A stretch of 64,000 nt of DNA from Shinisaurus crocodilurus (GCA_021292165.1 CM037879.1:267091160-267155159); one strand, 5' to 3'. Counted from the first letter of the stretch, positions 32,767 to 44,345 are shown. Translations and numbers: made by a program. Notes: generated by a model from the letters alone, not told the origin.

Positions 32767-34005
32767 GAAGTCGAAGTCTATGCTGTGTGTGACTATGTGG
32801 TTTCTCAGAAGTGTAACTTCCAAATAGACTGAATTTTGGAATTCTCATTTCAGGATTGAGTCATTGATGTCCTTTTCATGGGGATTTGGAAAATACATCT
32901 GAAAGTGCAAAGTTCCTGAGGATCTGTATGCCATTTTAACATCTTGTCTTGTTTTCCTTCAGGCTCTAACTTATCTAGTAACGATATTCCTTTACCTTTT
33001 CAGAGTTGTATTGTAAAATACGTTACTCAGCAATCTGCAACTTAGTGGGTGCACTTTTTAATTTTTGGTTTTGGTTTTAATGTTCCATATGCTTTTGACC
33101 TGTGCCTTTCTTTGCATTAGAAATAGGAGTGAGGTGGCTACTCGGCAAAATGAGCCACAGAAACCAAAGTGTTAAAAAAAAAAAAAAGAGTCACAGAATA
33201 CCCTGCATTAGAGGGTGAGTCATCTTTCATTTTTTGAGAGCTGCTTGGGAACAAAAAAAAAAAATGCTGAATGGAAAGATTTCTAAAAAGTCTATATTTT
33301 CTGACAAGAAGGTTTTGAGGTGCTTGGTTGTATGGGTTTTAAAAAAATACATATACCAGTAAGTGTTACAAGGGAGATTTTAGATAGAGTACTAAAATAC
33401 GGATTACTTGACCAGCAGAGTGGAAGGGCCATTGTAGCAGATGCGGCACTTGTGCAAGGTGAAAGAAACAGATTAAGGTCAGCACAAGCACCAGAAGAGG
33501 CCTTGATGAACTTGGGACAGCTGCATCCATAAAAGTGGTTGATGGCCCGGCTCAGGATGAGAAAGGAAATAAGCACCACCCCACCGCATCCGACTCACTG
33601 GCCTTCAAAGCTCTGCGATCATGTTTTAGCAGTTAGCAAGTGACAGCTGCGGGCTTAGAGGGTGATGACTTGGTGCCCTGCCCTTAGCTTGTATTGCTGC
33701 GGTGGAGATGTTCATTACTTCTTCCAGTGGCTGTGTTATTTAATAATCTCAAGGGTACTTCTTTGTGCTTTTCAAATATGGATACACACACATTTTAATG
33801 AGAAAGGACAAATATATGAAAAACAAGAAACCATAAAGTGAACATAGCACCCATAGTAACACCTGGGATAACAGTCCATGTGTTCATGGCTTGGATATCT
33901 TTTTTATTTTATTTTTACTGTTTTCCCCACAGGATTATTAGACAATATAAATGTTTAGGCTTCCCAATTTTAGAGGCCCAGGGCAGTAAACAAAATATTA
34001 CCACA
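32767..34005. other. unassigned; one unexplained 70-codon frame
   Basis: About 1.2 kb with A-rich tracts at 33,172 and 33,255. The plus frame 33,320-33,532 (TREILDRVLKYGLLDQQSGR..., ending GQLHP) looks protein-like but I recognise no family. It could be a fragment of a mobile element or of a processed pseudogene. Confidence 0.35.
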
Positions 34006-34009
34006 TGGG

Positions 34010-34467
34010 CAACCCCATCCTATGTGGGTGCTCATAACCCTCCGAATTTGGAGGATTACAGGCATCCAATTAAGCGCGGGAGGATTGTGGTGGATAGGAT
34101 TGCCGTCGTGCTTCCCTCACCCTCAAAAACATTTAGACGGCCAATTTCGGCCATCTTAATGTTTTACCCCTCCATGCGAGGTGGAGAGGTTGAGGATTCT
34201 GCGGAAGTCAGTGGTGCCTTTGCTCCTCCCCTTCCACGCCCCTGGGAAAGCCCCCTCCCATGCTGGGAGCGAAGACGGTCTTCTGTCTTCGGTTCCCAGC
34301 TGGCGTGGAAAAAACTGTGCCGGCTGTGAGGTGGGGAGGGCACTCCAGGGGCGGACTCCCTGCTGCAACCTCGGAAGGGATTTCTAAGGTCGCTGGGGGG
34401 AGTCCAACTTATCCTATCCCCCCCCCCGCCCAGGCAAGGTCAGAGGGCCATAGGATTGCACCCTAAA
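34010..34467. mobile_element. GC-rich element K, second copy
   Basis: Right end cccaggcaaggtcagagggc ... ggattgcacccta matches 24,690-24,752 and the GGGTGCAATCC ends of the 1,588 family. Internal short inverted repeats (gaagacggtcttc). Non-coding. Confidence 0.5.
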
Positions 34468-34599
34468 TAGCAAAACATAAAAATATAAAACACTACGTGT
34501 TCAAATTCTATCCTCCCCAGCATAAAAATTCTGATAATTTATCGGAAAGTTATACTGTATTAACCATGTGGAAATACTGGGGACAGAGGAGTTTTCTCT

Positions 34600-34913
34600 T
34601 TTATAATGCTAGAACATGAGGCCATCCAGTCAAATTGGATGATAGGAGGATTAGAGCAGACAAAAGGAAATGCATCTTGGCACAGTGGAAAAATTAGATG
34701 AATTATGGAATTAATTACTTTAAGATGTGGTGATGGCCACTCACTAAGATGGCTTTTAAAAAAGGATTAGGCAAATTCATAGAGGAAGGTCTGTCAGTGG
34801 CTTTTAGCCAGGATAGCTAAATGGAGCCACCATAGTCAGAAGCTGTTTCCCCTGATTACCAGATGATGAAGAAAAAGAACAGGAGATGGCCCTTGTTTTT
34901 ATGCTCTATTCAA
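34600..34913 (+). mobile_element. CR1 LINE 3' fragment
   Basis: Sense CR1-type sequence: gagcagacaaaaggaaatgc, atgtggtgatggccac, ttaaaaaaggattaggcaaa, aggagatggcccttgttttt. It stops where the RTE-like frame begins. Confidence 0.65.
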
Positions 34914-36195
34914 GGGCTCTCATGGTGCTCCATTTAAAGTGGGATCAGGTGTTAAACAGGGATGTGTTATTGCCCCAACATTATTTGCTATTTTCATCGC
35001 TATGATTTTACATCTTGTCGAGGGGAAACTTCCCACTGGTGTGGGAATTATATATCGAACAGATGGAAAGCTTTTTAATCTCAGCAGGCTGAAAGCAAAA
35101 AGTAAGGTAATTACAACCTCCGTTGTGGAACTTCAGTATGCTGATGATAATGTGGTCTCTGCACATTCAGAGGATGATCTCCTAAATACTTTTGCAGAAG
35201 CATACGGAAAACTTGGTCTCTCACTTAACATCAAAAAACCCAAAGTGCTTCATCAGCAAGTGCAAGCTAACCCTTTGGTGATGCCATCTATCCAGCTTGG
35301 CGAGACAATACTGGAAAATGTCGATCATTTTCTCTATCTTGGCAGCTATCTTTCTGTTACAGCTAACATCGACAGTGAAATCCAGCATCGTCTGAGCTCC
35401 GCAAGTGCTGCGTTTTCTCGAATGAAACATAGAGTGTTCGAGGATCGGGATATTTGTAAGAAGACCAAAACACTGGTTTATGAAGCCATTGTATTACCAA
35501 CTTTATTGTATGCCTGCGAAACATGGACTATCTATAAACGTCACCTCCACCTCCTTGAAAGATTTCATCAACGTTGCCTCCGGAAAATCCTGCGAATTAC
35601 TTGGGAAGACAGGCGAACAAATGTCAGTGTACTGGAAGAAGCAAAGACTACTAGCGTTGAAAAAATGATCCTTCAACGCCAACTTCAGTGGACCGGTCAT
35701 GTTGTTCGAATGCCTGACTGCCGTCTCCCAAAGCAGTTACTTTATTCCCAACTCAAGGATGGAAAGCGGAATATCGGTGGTCAATATAAGAGGTTTAAAG
35801 ATGTTCTTAAGGCTAATCTAAAAAAATGCAATATAAACATCAAAAACTGGGAAGCTCTGGCCCATGAACGATCTAACTGGAGGTTGGCCTTTCACAAAGG
35901 TTCTATGGACTTTGAAGAAGCTCGAGTGCAAGGTGAAAGGGAGAAACATGCTAAGCGAAAAGCACGTCAAATGAATCCTTTACAAGACCATCTTCCATCT
36001 GTCAACCTGTGTCCTCACTGTGGGAAGCTGTGTGGATCTAGAATTGGCCTCCACAGTCACTTACGGACCCATCACTAGAGTCTACACAATTTTCTTTAGA
36101 ATTTTCCTCCTTTTAAAATCTCCTTTTTGTAAATTTTCTTTTTTATCCTGGAAGACAATCTTACTCGGTCACGAGTGATCGCCTGACTGACTGAC
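34914..36195 (+). pseudogene. RTE-like LINE: 3' half of reverse transcriptase with C-terminal zinc finger
   Basis: An uninterrupted frame runs to the stop at 36,076-36,078, about 385 codons, entering at the GVKQGCVIAPTLF motif of reverse transcriptase. LQYADD follows at about 35,125 (the usual F/YADD catalytic motif), then LNIKKPKV, YLGSYL, LYACETWTIY, LQRQLQWTGHVVRMPD and KRFKDVLKANLKKCNI. The protein ends with CPHCGKLCGSRIGLHSHLRTHH, a C2H2 zinc finger (C-x2-C-x12-H-x3-H-type) as in several animal non-LTR elements. The 3' UTR ends in a (TGAC)n tail near 36,183. The endonuclease and N-terminal RT are missing, so it is 5'-truncated yet undamaged downstream, which implies recent insertion. I do not recognise the exact clade. 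No initiation codon belongs here. Confidence 0.9.
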
Positions 36196-36199
36196 TGGG

Positions 36200-36552
36200 A
36201 GAGAAATTTGTTCAGTTCACATTTTACTGCGAATTGACCTAATTTTGAACTTTTAAATGGATACGTGAACTGAAACTCAGTTTTCCTTTGAAATTTTTAC
36301 TTCTCCAAATTTTGCAATGGAGTTTTCCAATCAAAAATTGTGCACAAAAAAGCATATATTAGTGGCAAGTGTGCTGAAAAATGCTGATGAAAGTGCACAC
36401 TTTTTAAAAAAACAAACAAACAAACATCAAAGTGGTGGATGAGCTGAACTTAAGATTGGAAAATTTCTCAAAGTTTGGGACAAACTGAATTTAAGACTGG
36501 AAAAACGAGAAGCAGAGAGAAACCAAAACTGAGAGATTTGTCCATCGCTACA
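36200..36552. mobile_element. AT-rich palindromic DNA element fragment
   Basis: agagaaatttgttcagttca ... gagagatttgtccatcgcta with AT-rich arms. The right terminus gatttgtccatcgcta resembles the inverted ends of the 62,044 element (agattcacccattccta). Left boundary unclear. Confidence 0.45.
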
Positions 36553-37172
36553 ACATTCCAGAAACATCTGGCTGTCCGATTTGGAAGCATAATGCTGGAC
36601 TAGATGGAAATGTCTGTGAAGTGTCCTGCTTGATGCCCATTGGTTTCTAGGTAGTTATTCAGAACTGGCTGATCATTCAACAGGTTGGTTATTCAGAACA
36701 CTGATCATTGTGAGACTGGAGCCTCAACCAGAATAACGGTCACTGAACTTCAATATTGTTTACAGGTTGGTGAGTTGGAACAGGGTTAATCACCTCTTGA
36801 TTCACTTCTCATTCATCCCGGTTTGTAAACTGATGTGGGTACACAACATAATGCCAAACCATGGTTTGGCTTTACAAACCATGTTTTGGATTTTTTCTAG
36901 CCAGAAACTTGCAGGATATAATGCTAACTACTTGGCCTTAATGCCTCTTATTTAAATTGTGGGGAACATGAGGATTTCACATATTCTTGGCAACATGATT
37001 TTATTGATTGATTGATTGATTGCAATACACAAAGTGAAAACATTTAAAGGAGCTGACCAGACCTTCATGAAAACCCACCATTCATCCCATTGTGCCCCAT
37101 TGATGACTTTTGTTCTTTCTTCAGTCTTCATAATGTAAACAGAATCAAAAATAGTTAGATCAAAGAGGATAA
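36553..37172. other. no clear feature
   Basis: Contains a short hairpin (aaaccatggtttggctttac) near 36,856 and a (TGAT)n stretch at 37,003-37,022. The stretch gcataatgctggactagatgg (36,588) resembles a CR1 3' end. Confidence 0.35.
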
Positions 37173-37342
37173 TAAATAGCTGAGTCAGACCACTGATCCA
37201 TCCAGCCTGGTACTGTGTAGCCTATCCCTGACTGATAGTAGCTCTCCAAGTTTTCAAGCATAGTTCTTTCACAGCCCAGCTACTTAAGATCCTTGAACTG
37301 AAGATGCAGGGGATCCAACTTTGGACATGCAAATCATGTGTG
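37173..37342 (-). mobile_element. tRNA-headed SINE (alanine-type), old copy
   Basis: Antisense: gagtcagaccactgatccat ... gcaggggatccaactttgg, corresponding to the body and B box of the 42,079 copy. Confidence 0.65.
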
Positions 37343-37366
37343 GCCCCCTCCTCCTTTTCTTAACTG

Positions 37367-37466
37367 ACAGTACAATCTCATGCAAGTAAGTCCGACTGAG
37401 TTTAAGTCCCATTGAGTTCAATGGGACTTACTCCCAGTTAAGTGTGTATAGGATTGCAGCATAAGC
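37367..37466. mobile_element. short palindromic element
   Basis: gtacaatctcatgcaagtaa ... tgtgtataggattgcagcat with a centre aagtcccattgagttcaatg-ggactt. A shorter relative lies at 49,802-49,870. Ends resemble the Harbinger-like MITEs. Confidence 0.6.
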
Positions 37467-38280
37467 CAACATTATTACTGGAAATATTACAAGACAGTAG
37501 TGTGTTGAAGCCAATCCCCCCCCCCCCCGTTCTAAAGAGATAACCATTTAGATATTTCTGTGATCAGGGTTAGTGGATTGCTTTATTGTATGACGCTTTA
37601 TATTTTAATATAACAATCACGGAACATTTAATTTAAAAATATATTTAAATATTTTGGTCCAGAAGTATTGTTACCCACTTCTAGCCTTCAGGATGGCAAC
37701 AAAACAAAAATAATAAAAAAAACCTGTTACATGTCCAAATTCTCAGCTAGAAGGTTCACAGGATGTGGAGTTTTCCTTATTGAACAGTTCTGACTGGTAA
37801 GCATCATAGAAGGGAATTGCTGCTCTCCTGGGAAGAGTATAACTGTGTTTCATGAATGAGCCAGTTCTGTTTCCTGCTGAGCCTTCAGTTCCCCTTATCA
37901 ATGGTCCACAAGTCAATTAGCCTCACTTTTTCACTTTCCCATATGTAAACACTACCCCGGGAGGTGGGGAGCGGGGAAAAGCTTTGAGATGAAAACCTCA
38001 GGCGTGAGCTGTCCAATCAGCCAAAGTAACCTATCAACATGCTTAAACTGAGGCTCAGGTGTCCCTGGCTGAGTGCCATCAACGACAGGAAGGGGAAGAT
38101 CTGACCTGTAGGGTTCAATCGATCAGGACATTCTCTTGTGGACATCTCACTGAAGGGAAGCTTGAAAGAGAACAATCGTCTCTGCAGCTCCCATTCATTC
38201 TAGTGAGGGAGGTGTCTGTAGGAGAGATTCCTGGTGGATTGTGCCCTAAATCAATTAATGGCAAGAGGAGGGTAGTTTTG
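37467..38280. other. no feature recognised
   Basis: About 800 bp of single-copy-looking sequence with a C12 tract at 37,517-37,528. Confidence 0.4.
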
Positions 38281-38618
38281 GGGAGAGACCATAGCTAAAT
38301 GATAGGGCACATGCATGTAGGAGGTCCCAGGATCAATCCATGGCATCTCCAATTAAACAAGGATCAGGGAGAAGGTGATGTGAAGAGACCTCCACAAAAC
38401 TCTGGAGAGCTGTTGCCTTTCAGAGTACAGCCTTCCCCAACTTGCTTCCCTCCAGATGTTTTAGACTTCAGAGCTCCAGCCAGCAAGGCCAATGGTCAGG
38501 AATGCTGGGAGTTGTATTCCAAAACTGCTGAGCTCACCAGTTTGGGGAAGGCTGGAGTAGACGATACTGGGCCAGATGGGCAAAGAGTCTGACCTTGTAG
38601 AAAGTGGCTTCCTATGAG
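38281..38618 (+). mobile_element. tRNA-headed SINE (alanine-type) split by a hAT MITE
   Basis: Head ccatagctaaatgatagggcacatg, B box ggatcaatccatggc, body ctggagagctgttgcc, tail gtggcttcctatg. The MITE at 38,428-38,554 interrupts cagagta|gacgatactgggcc. Confidence 0.8.
38428..38554. mobile_element. palindromic hAT MITE nested in a SINE
   Basis: CAGCCTTCCCCAACTTGC ... CAGTTTGGGGAAGGCTG, flanked by GAGTA on both sides (38,423-38,427 and 38,555-38,559). Only five of the expected eight duplicated bases survive. Confidence 0.85.
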
Positions 38619-38824
38619 GTGTCATTTGGACTTTTCTGCCTCAGGCATCAAAATGCCTTGGGCCAGCCCTGCCTCTCTCTTGCCACTCCCACTTAAAATA
38701 GCACACGCAAGATCTTGTTAATGTACGTCCTGATTGCATGAGACTTTAATGGGAGGCCTTAAAAAAAAAAGAAGGCCCTGTACATTCTTGGAAGCCTCCA
38801 TCTCTGCCTAGCAGCTCTTGACCA

Positions 38825-39082
38825 GTGCCTTTTATCTGTCCTGAATCTCCCACCATTTTGCTTCTTTGGAGATCCCAACTTCTAGTTTCTCCACACCATG
38901 CATATTTGTATACATCTCTACCATGTCCCCTCTTTCTTGCCTTTTTTCTAAGCTAAAAAGCCCCAAACTTTGTAACCTTTCCTCACAGGGGAGTAGCTCT
39001 CCCCTGTCCATACATCCCTTTTTAGTTGCCACTTTTCTGCACCTTTCTCAGTTCTACATTATCCTTCGATATCCTCCTACAA
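38825..39082 (-). mobile_element. CR1 LINE fragment, split by a hAT element
   Basis: Antisense CR1 signature tttctccacaccatgcatat, ttttctaagctaaaaagccc, tttctgcacctttctcag. The same sequence resumes after 40,251. Confidence 0.7.
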
Positions 39083-40243
39083 CAGTGATGGCGAACCTAT
39101 GGCACGGGTGCCACAGCTGGCACGCAGGGACCTCTCTGTGGGCACTCGAGCCATTGGTCACCAGATCGCGACAAGACTGTCCCCTTCTGCAAAACACTAA
39201 TGAGTTTGTTCTTTCTCACAGTGTGGAACAGAATGATTTTATTCTAGAATTCCTGTTACAGAATTCTTTTCTACATTGTTATCACATTTAAAAGATTTTG
39301 AAGAATGATGCACAGAGCATGCATGGCTTGGATGTAAAGCCCTAACAGTTGACATGAGAGCTGCATGTGTTGCTCTCAAACTAACGGAGTATGAGCCAAG
39401 GTTTGACAAATTATCAGCATGCGTGCAATAGCAAAAATCACATTAATTGTGCAAAAGCATGCCCAATGCAAACTTTTACCTAATGCAGTGTTTGCAGTCC
39501 AAGACATAAAGTGTTTAAAATGTGTTAAGCACGTTTAGTTTTCTTGTTTATCTTGCTCATCCTAGTACAGGTTGACTTTTACTTTTACTATTCCAACACC
39601 TGTAGAAGCAGGAAGAGGACCCGGGGTAAAGCTTGCCCCATACAATTTCAGTTCGGCATATAATCATTTTACAAGTTGAGAATCCCTTATCCAAAAATAC
39701 ATGTGCCTAATTATTTAAAAAGTTTGTACCAGTGTGGCGTAGTGGTGAGAGTGTTAGACTGGGACTCGGGAGATCCGGGTTCGAGTCCCCGCTCAGCCAT
39801 GAAACTTACTGGGTGACTTTGGGCCAGTCACTGACTCTCAGCCTAACCTACCTCACAGGGTTGTTGTGAGGATAAAATGGAGAGGAGGAGGAGGAGGATT
39901 ATGTAAGCCGCCTTGGGTTCCTTGCAGGAAAAAAGGCGGGGTATAAATATAATAAATAAATAAATAAATTCCCTTCAGGCTATGTGTACAATGTAGTACT
40001 ATAATAATTTTTTGAGTTGATTTTTTTTCCAACAAAAAACTGTTTGTATCATTGAAAGCTCTGTTATTGTGTTTTCCTTTTAAGACAAAAGATGTTAATT
40101 AGTTTGGACAACTGTATGAGTTGTTTTTCTAAAACTAAAACCTCGGTATTCAGGTTTAATTGCAGTGTTGGCACTTTGAAATAAATAAGTTGGTTTTGTG
40201 TTGCAGTTTGGGCACTCGGGCTCAAATAGGTTCGTCATCACTG
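39083..40243. mobile_element. hAT element, 8-bp target duplication TCCTACAA, with nested SINE
   Basis: CAGTGATGGCGAACCTATGG ... AGGTTCGTCATCACTG, flanked by TCCTACAA at 39,075-39,082 and 40,244-40,251. About 916 bp without the SINE at 39,729-39,969. A 30-codon plus frame at 39,338-39,430 (ALKLTEYEPRFDKLSACVQ then stop) may be a remnant of a hAT transposase; this is a tentative reading. Confidence 0.92.
39729..39969 (+). mobile_element. Sauria-type SINE nested in a hAT element
   Basis: Complete copy with an intact-looking B box gggttcgagtcccc at 39,777-39,790, the best-preserved Pol III box among the copies here. Confidence 0.95.
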
Positions 40244-40371
40244 TCCTACAATATCCTCTGGATCCCTCTCCATCGGGTCCTCTTTTGCCACTCATATAGA
40301 TCACGTTACCCCCGGCTTAGCATTACTCTGCACTGTTCATTGGACTGGTAATCTTCGCTTTGGCTTCAGTC

Positions 40372-41566
40372 ACATATGAGTTGCATGTCTGGGAGAATGG
40401 GTTGACGATAGTGTTTCTGACAGTTGTGGGATAACTGATAGGGTAGGAAAGAGAGCTTTTTGGAGGATAGATAAGATCACCCTTCATAATGTACCATTTG
40501 AGATGTCAAGCACAACATCCAGCAGACATATCTAATCAAACTATCCACTCAAAGTCAATTTCTGAACAGTCCCCAAGCAGTGAGAGTTTCCCAGAAATCT
40601 CATTGGTGTCTGAGCTTTTGCTACTAGTTTTGCCTTTGGTTCAAGCCAACCTGGATTAAGGTGTTGGCAGAATGAGATCTAGATATGAAGGTATATGTAT
40701 ATTCCCTTCTTATACATTGTTTTGGTAACTAAGCAATGTCTCAAGCTGATGGCAGGGGAAAAATAGCAACAACCCCAAAGCCGATGTTTAGGAAGTTTCT
40801 GTCCTAGTAAAGAGTGATTCCTACTCACATTAGATGTATATTTAAACTCTAGGAAAGGAAGTAGATTTTCTTTCCATATGAGTCTTCTTTCCAGTCACCC
40901 TCTCTTCTACACTCAAGCACCACTTGACTAGCAGGAGGAAGGTTTAGGAGCATTCCATTGTGTTGTTTTCCTAGCACATTGACATTTCAAGAGATTCACG
41001 GTGCATGTAGACAACTGGGGTGGGGGGAAATGCCACAGAAAGGAAAGGAAGGAAATGGGTTCCGAGCCTTGGGGAGTGCCAAGACTCCTGGTATGCCAGA
41101 TCAATAGAAGAGCAAGCGTCCTTGGAACAGAAGGAGGTGGGAGAGTTTTATATTCTTTTTCTGTATTAAAAATGCTGTACTGTGTTTTTGTGTGAAGTCT
41201 CTGACCACAATCCAGAGAAAGTTAGTTTTAAATTTTGTATACAGCTTTGGGAGGCTTGTCCCTAAAAGATGGCTTATAAGTCATTCAAAGAAGTAAAATA
41301 AAAGTTAGTGGGACAAGCTAGTCAAAACTAGCTTAAGTCTTATTGATCTCAGAAGGACTTGGGTGTAACTAATGTCCATTGGCTTGGGGCCCACGTGTAT
41401 CTGTGAATTATTTCACTGAGTTATTAAGTTTTAAAATATACCAATTGCATGTTGTTTACTGCCATCATGAGGAATCTCTCTTCCTTACTTGGATCATCTC
41501 TTTTTAAAATGTGTAAATGAAATCTCTTTGTAGGAGGAATGCTTTCATGGATACCATGCTTTCATG
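40372..41566. other. no feature recognised
   Basis: About 1.2 kb without repeats I recognise or credible frames. Confidence 0.4.
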
Positions 41567-41806
41567 GAGAGCCAGTGTAGCGTAGTGGTGAGAGTGTTAG
41601 ACTGGGACTCGGGAGATCTGGGTTCTAGTCCCCACTCAGCCATGAAGCTCACTGGGTGACTTTGGGCCAGTCATGGACTCTCAGCCTAACCTACCTCACA
41701 GGATTGTTGTGAGATAAGACAAAGAGGAGGAGGAGTATTATGTAAGTCACCGTGGGCTCCTTGCAGGAAAAAAGGCGGGATATAAATATAAATAAATAAA
41801 TAAATA
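41567..41806 (+). mobile_element. Sauria-type SINE
   Basis: Complete copy. The preceding ttcatgg occurs twice (41,543 and 41,560), and catgg follows the tail at 41,809, a possible partial target duplication. Confidence 0.92.
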
Positions 41807-42078
41807 GCATGGAAGGTGTCTGCAAATGTCAGAGGACTCTCCAGGTTCACCACTGACATTCATGATGCTTCCACACGAACAGGGCGGAGCTGATCAGCCT
41901 TGGAATCAGACCACCAATCGCCCACAAACCTAGCGTTGAGGGATGTAACTCCAGTTCTGTTTGCTGCTAGGTCATGTGGACTATGATCCTGAGCTGCTTC
42001 CAGTTTTCTGGGGCCCTGTTGCTTATTAGAGCAATGTGTGGCAGCAGCACCCCAAGTGAGTAGCGTGACTTGATGTTT
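41807..42078. other. no feature recognised
   Basis: About 270 bp of unassigned sequence between two SINEs. Confidence 0.4.
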
Positions 42079-42716
42079 GCTGCGGCTCAGTGGTAGAGCA
42101 CATGCTTTGCATGCAGAAGGTCCCAGGTTCAATCTCCAGGAGGTGTTAGGGGGCGGCCCACTAGGGCTGGGGTCCCAAATCTTTCATCTGGAGCCCCGAA
42201 TCTCTGGGAGGCCATCTGCCCCACCACCCGGCTGTCCATGGGCACTTGCTGACATAATGGTACAGGGGCCCTGAGGATCGCTGTTGCATCTGATCCCCCT
42301 GGATGAGCTGGCTTTTTGCCCACATATGCTTCACCTCCCCCCTTGAATCTTTCTGCTGGAGTTCCCCCCCCCCCGAAATCAAATGCCCTCCTCTCCCCTG
42401 ACCATGCATCCCTTTTTACAAATAGGGGTGTCCTTAGGAGACAGGGTCCTTTAAAGACACACACACATGCACACGTACATACACACAGACTTTAGAGCAT
42501 ATGTAAATTGACACATGCACATTTGTGCTTTCTCCCCCCTGTCCTGTGGACCTGAGCCCTGGATCTTTTCTGTACTGAGTACTGCCCCTCTGGGTAAAGC
42601 TATGAAACCTCCCCCCCGCCCTGAAACCCTGGAGATCTGCTGCCAGTCAGTATCAACGGTACTGGGCTAGATGGTCAAGGGTCTCACTCAGTAGAAGGCA
42701 GCCTCCCATGTTCCTA
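42079..42716 (+). mobile_element. tRNA-headed SINE (alanine-type) split by element G
   Basis: The clearest head of this family: gcggctcagtggtagagcac, catgctttgcatgcagaagg (TGC anticodon-like), ggttcaatctcc. After element G (42,138-42,592) the body resumes at ccctggagatctgctgccag and ends ggcagcctcccatgttcc. Confidence 0.8.
42138..42592 (-). mobile_element. hAT-like element G, second copy
   Basis: Reverse-orientation counterpart of 17,753-18,236: shares gggaggccatctgcccc, gggcacttgctgacataatg, ggagacagggtcctttaaag. Starts caggaggtgttagg and ends tactgcccctctg. Target duplication not visible, perhaps deleted. Confidence 0.75.
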
Positions 42717-42796
42717 AAAGAAAGTGCTAACGGGTTCGTTACATTTTGCCCTGAACATCTGAAAGCCTCTGAGCAGCCCTATCAATTTTATCATCG

Positions 42797-43003
42797 ATTT
42801 ATTTATTTATTACATTTATACCCCGCCTTTTTTCCTGCAAGGAACCCAAGGCGGCTTACATAATCCTCCTCCTCCTCTCCATTTTATCCTCACAAAAACC
42901 CTGTGAGGCAGGTTAGGCTGGGAGTCAGTGACTGGCCCAAAGTCACCCAGTGAGTTTCATGGCTGAGCGGGGACTAGAACCCAGATCTCCCGAGTCCCAG
43001 TCT
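42797..43003 (-). mobile_element. Sauria-type SINE, head truncated
   Basis: Antisense copy beginning in the TTTA tail and ending at cgagtcccagtc. The first about 35 bases of the SINE are missing. Confidence 0.92.
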
Positions 43004-43019
43004 TTCAGTGACACATTTT

Positions 43020-43860
43020 CTCTAGCTGTTTAATGAAAATGGTATTCAGAACGTCAAAAAGAGTAGGGCTCCTTAAATATATTGGATTCCCCCCCGCCCC
43101 TGTATGCATCTCTCTCTTTATTCCTGTTGAAGGAAGAGCTACATAAGTTACACCACAGGTGACTTCAGTTTCTTTGCAAGCTGCACTTCCTGCTAGTTTA
43201 AGCTGATCTATTTAACTTCCAGTTTCCCCTCCATTTTATTTTTAAATGTTCCTCCTATATATTTCCTCTGTTAAAAAAAATATATCTCTGCAAATATACA
43301 GAGACAACAGCTTTGAATCCTGTTCATACTAATAACAGCAATAACAACAACAGAAATCAATCTCATCTCATGGTTATGACCAGAAACTATTACCGTAAAT
43401 GCAGGCTTCCAGAAAATAACTGTGAAATATATTTTTTGAGGTGTAGTCATTTTGGCCTGAGGGAGGTTTTTGTGTGTGTGTTGTGGGGTGTCTGTCTAGA
43501 TTTCTTCCATCTTGCCCTAGCTATGCTATCCCGATAGTTGACAGTAAAGTAATTTCCACTATCACAGTTATATATTGTTGTGAGCAGGAATGGTGCTGCT
43601 GGTCAACTTATGAAAGTCTTTTTGTGGAAAGAACTATCCTGGAAAATAGCAGCAGTGCTTCTCAAAGCCGGAAATATAACTCGAAGAGCTCTTGTTGCTA
43701 TTTAAGGGAAAGGAACATCTGTGCGTGGGTATCTTTACTTCTTGAATGCCCTGTGACACGTGTGACAGATGTGCAGCAACAGGGGGATGGTGAGAATGCA
43801 AACTACTGGGGCAAGGTAGGCTTCCCTCTCAAACGCATAGAACAGATACCAGATAAATAG
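43020..43860. other. no feature recognised
   Basis: About 840 bp. A 128-codon plus frame (43,474-43,860) has no recognisable motif and biased Ser/Cys content, and is probably chance. Confidence 0.35.
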
Positions 43861-43864
43861 CTTC

Positions 43865-44003
43865 GGGCGCAATCGTATGCATGTTTAGACAGGAAAAAAA
43901 AGGTCCTACAACTCCCAGCATTCCCCAGCCAGCATAGCTGGCTGGAGAATGCTGGGAGTTGTAGGACTTTCTTTCCTGTCTAAACATGCATACGATTGCA
44001 CCC
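43865..44003. mobile_element. palindromic MITE (PIF/Harbinger-like)
   Basis: GGGCGCAATCGTATGCATG ... CATGCATACGATTGCACCC, nearly perfect hairpin. Flanking triplets are TTC and TTA. Same family as 1,588 and 23,984. Confidence 0.75.
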
Positions 44004-44044
44004 TTAAGGGCTCTTTCACACATGCATGCTTATCAGCTGATGAG

Positions 44045-44268
44045 TGCCAGTGTGGCGTAGTGGTGAGAGTGTTGGACTGGGACTCGGGAGATCTGGGTTC
44101 TAGTCCCCACTCGGCCATGAAGCTCACTGGGTGACTTTGGGCCAGGCACTGACTCTCAGCCTAACTTACCTCACAGGGTTGTTGTGAGGATAAAATGGAG
44201 AGGAGGAGGAGGATTATGTAAGCCGCCTTGGGTTCATTTAATAAATGAATGAATGAATGAATAAATGA
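44045..44268 (+). mobile_element. Sauria-type SINE with shortened 3' region
   Basis: Head and body complete, but the aggaaaaaaggcgggatata block is missing: ttgggttcatttaataaatg joins directly to an (ATGA)n tail. Confidence 0.9.
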
Positions 44269-44345
44269 GTTAATGTAGACTATGCATACCTTAGGAATGA
44301 CACCAAATTCAAATCTGGCTCATCTTACTCGAATAAAAATCTCAG

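Noticed and set aside
43474..43860. 128-codon frame as a novel gene
   Set aside because: No start context, no family motif and a chance-like composition; no support beyond openness.
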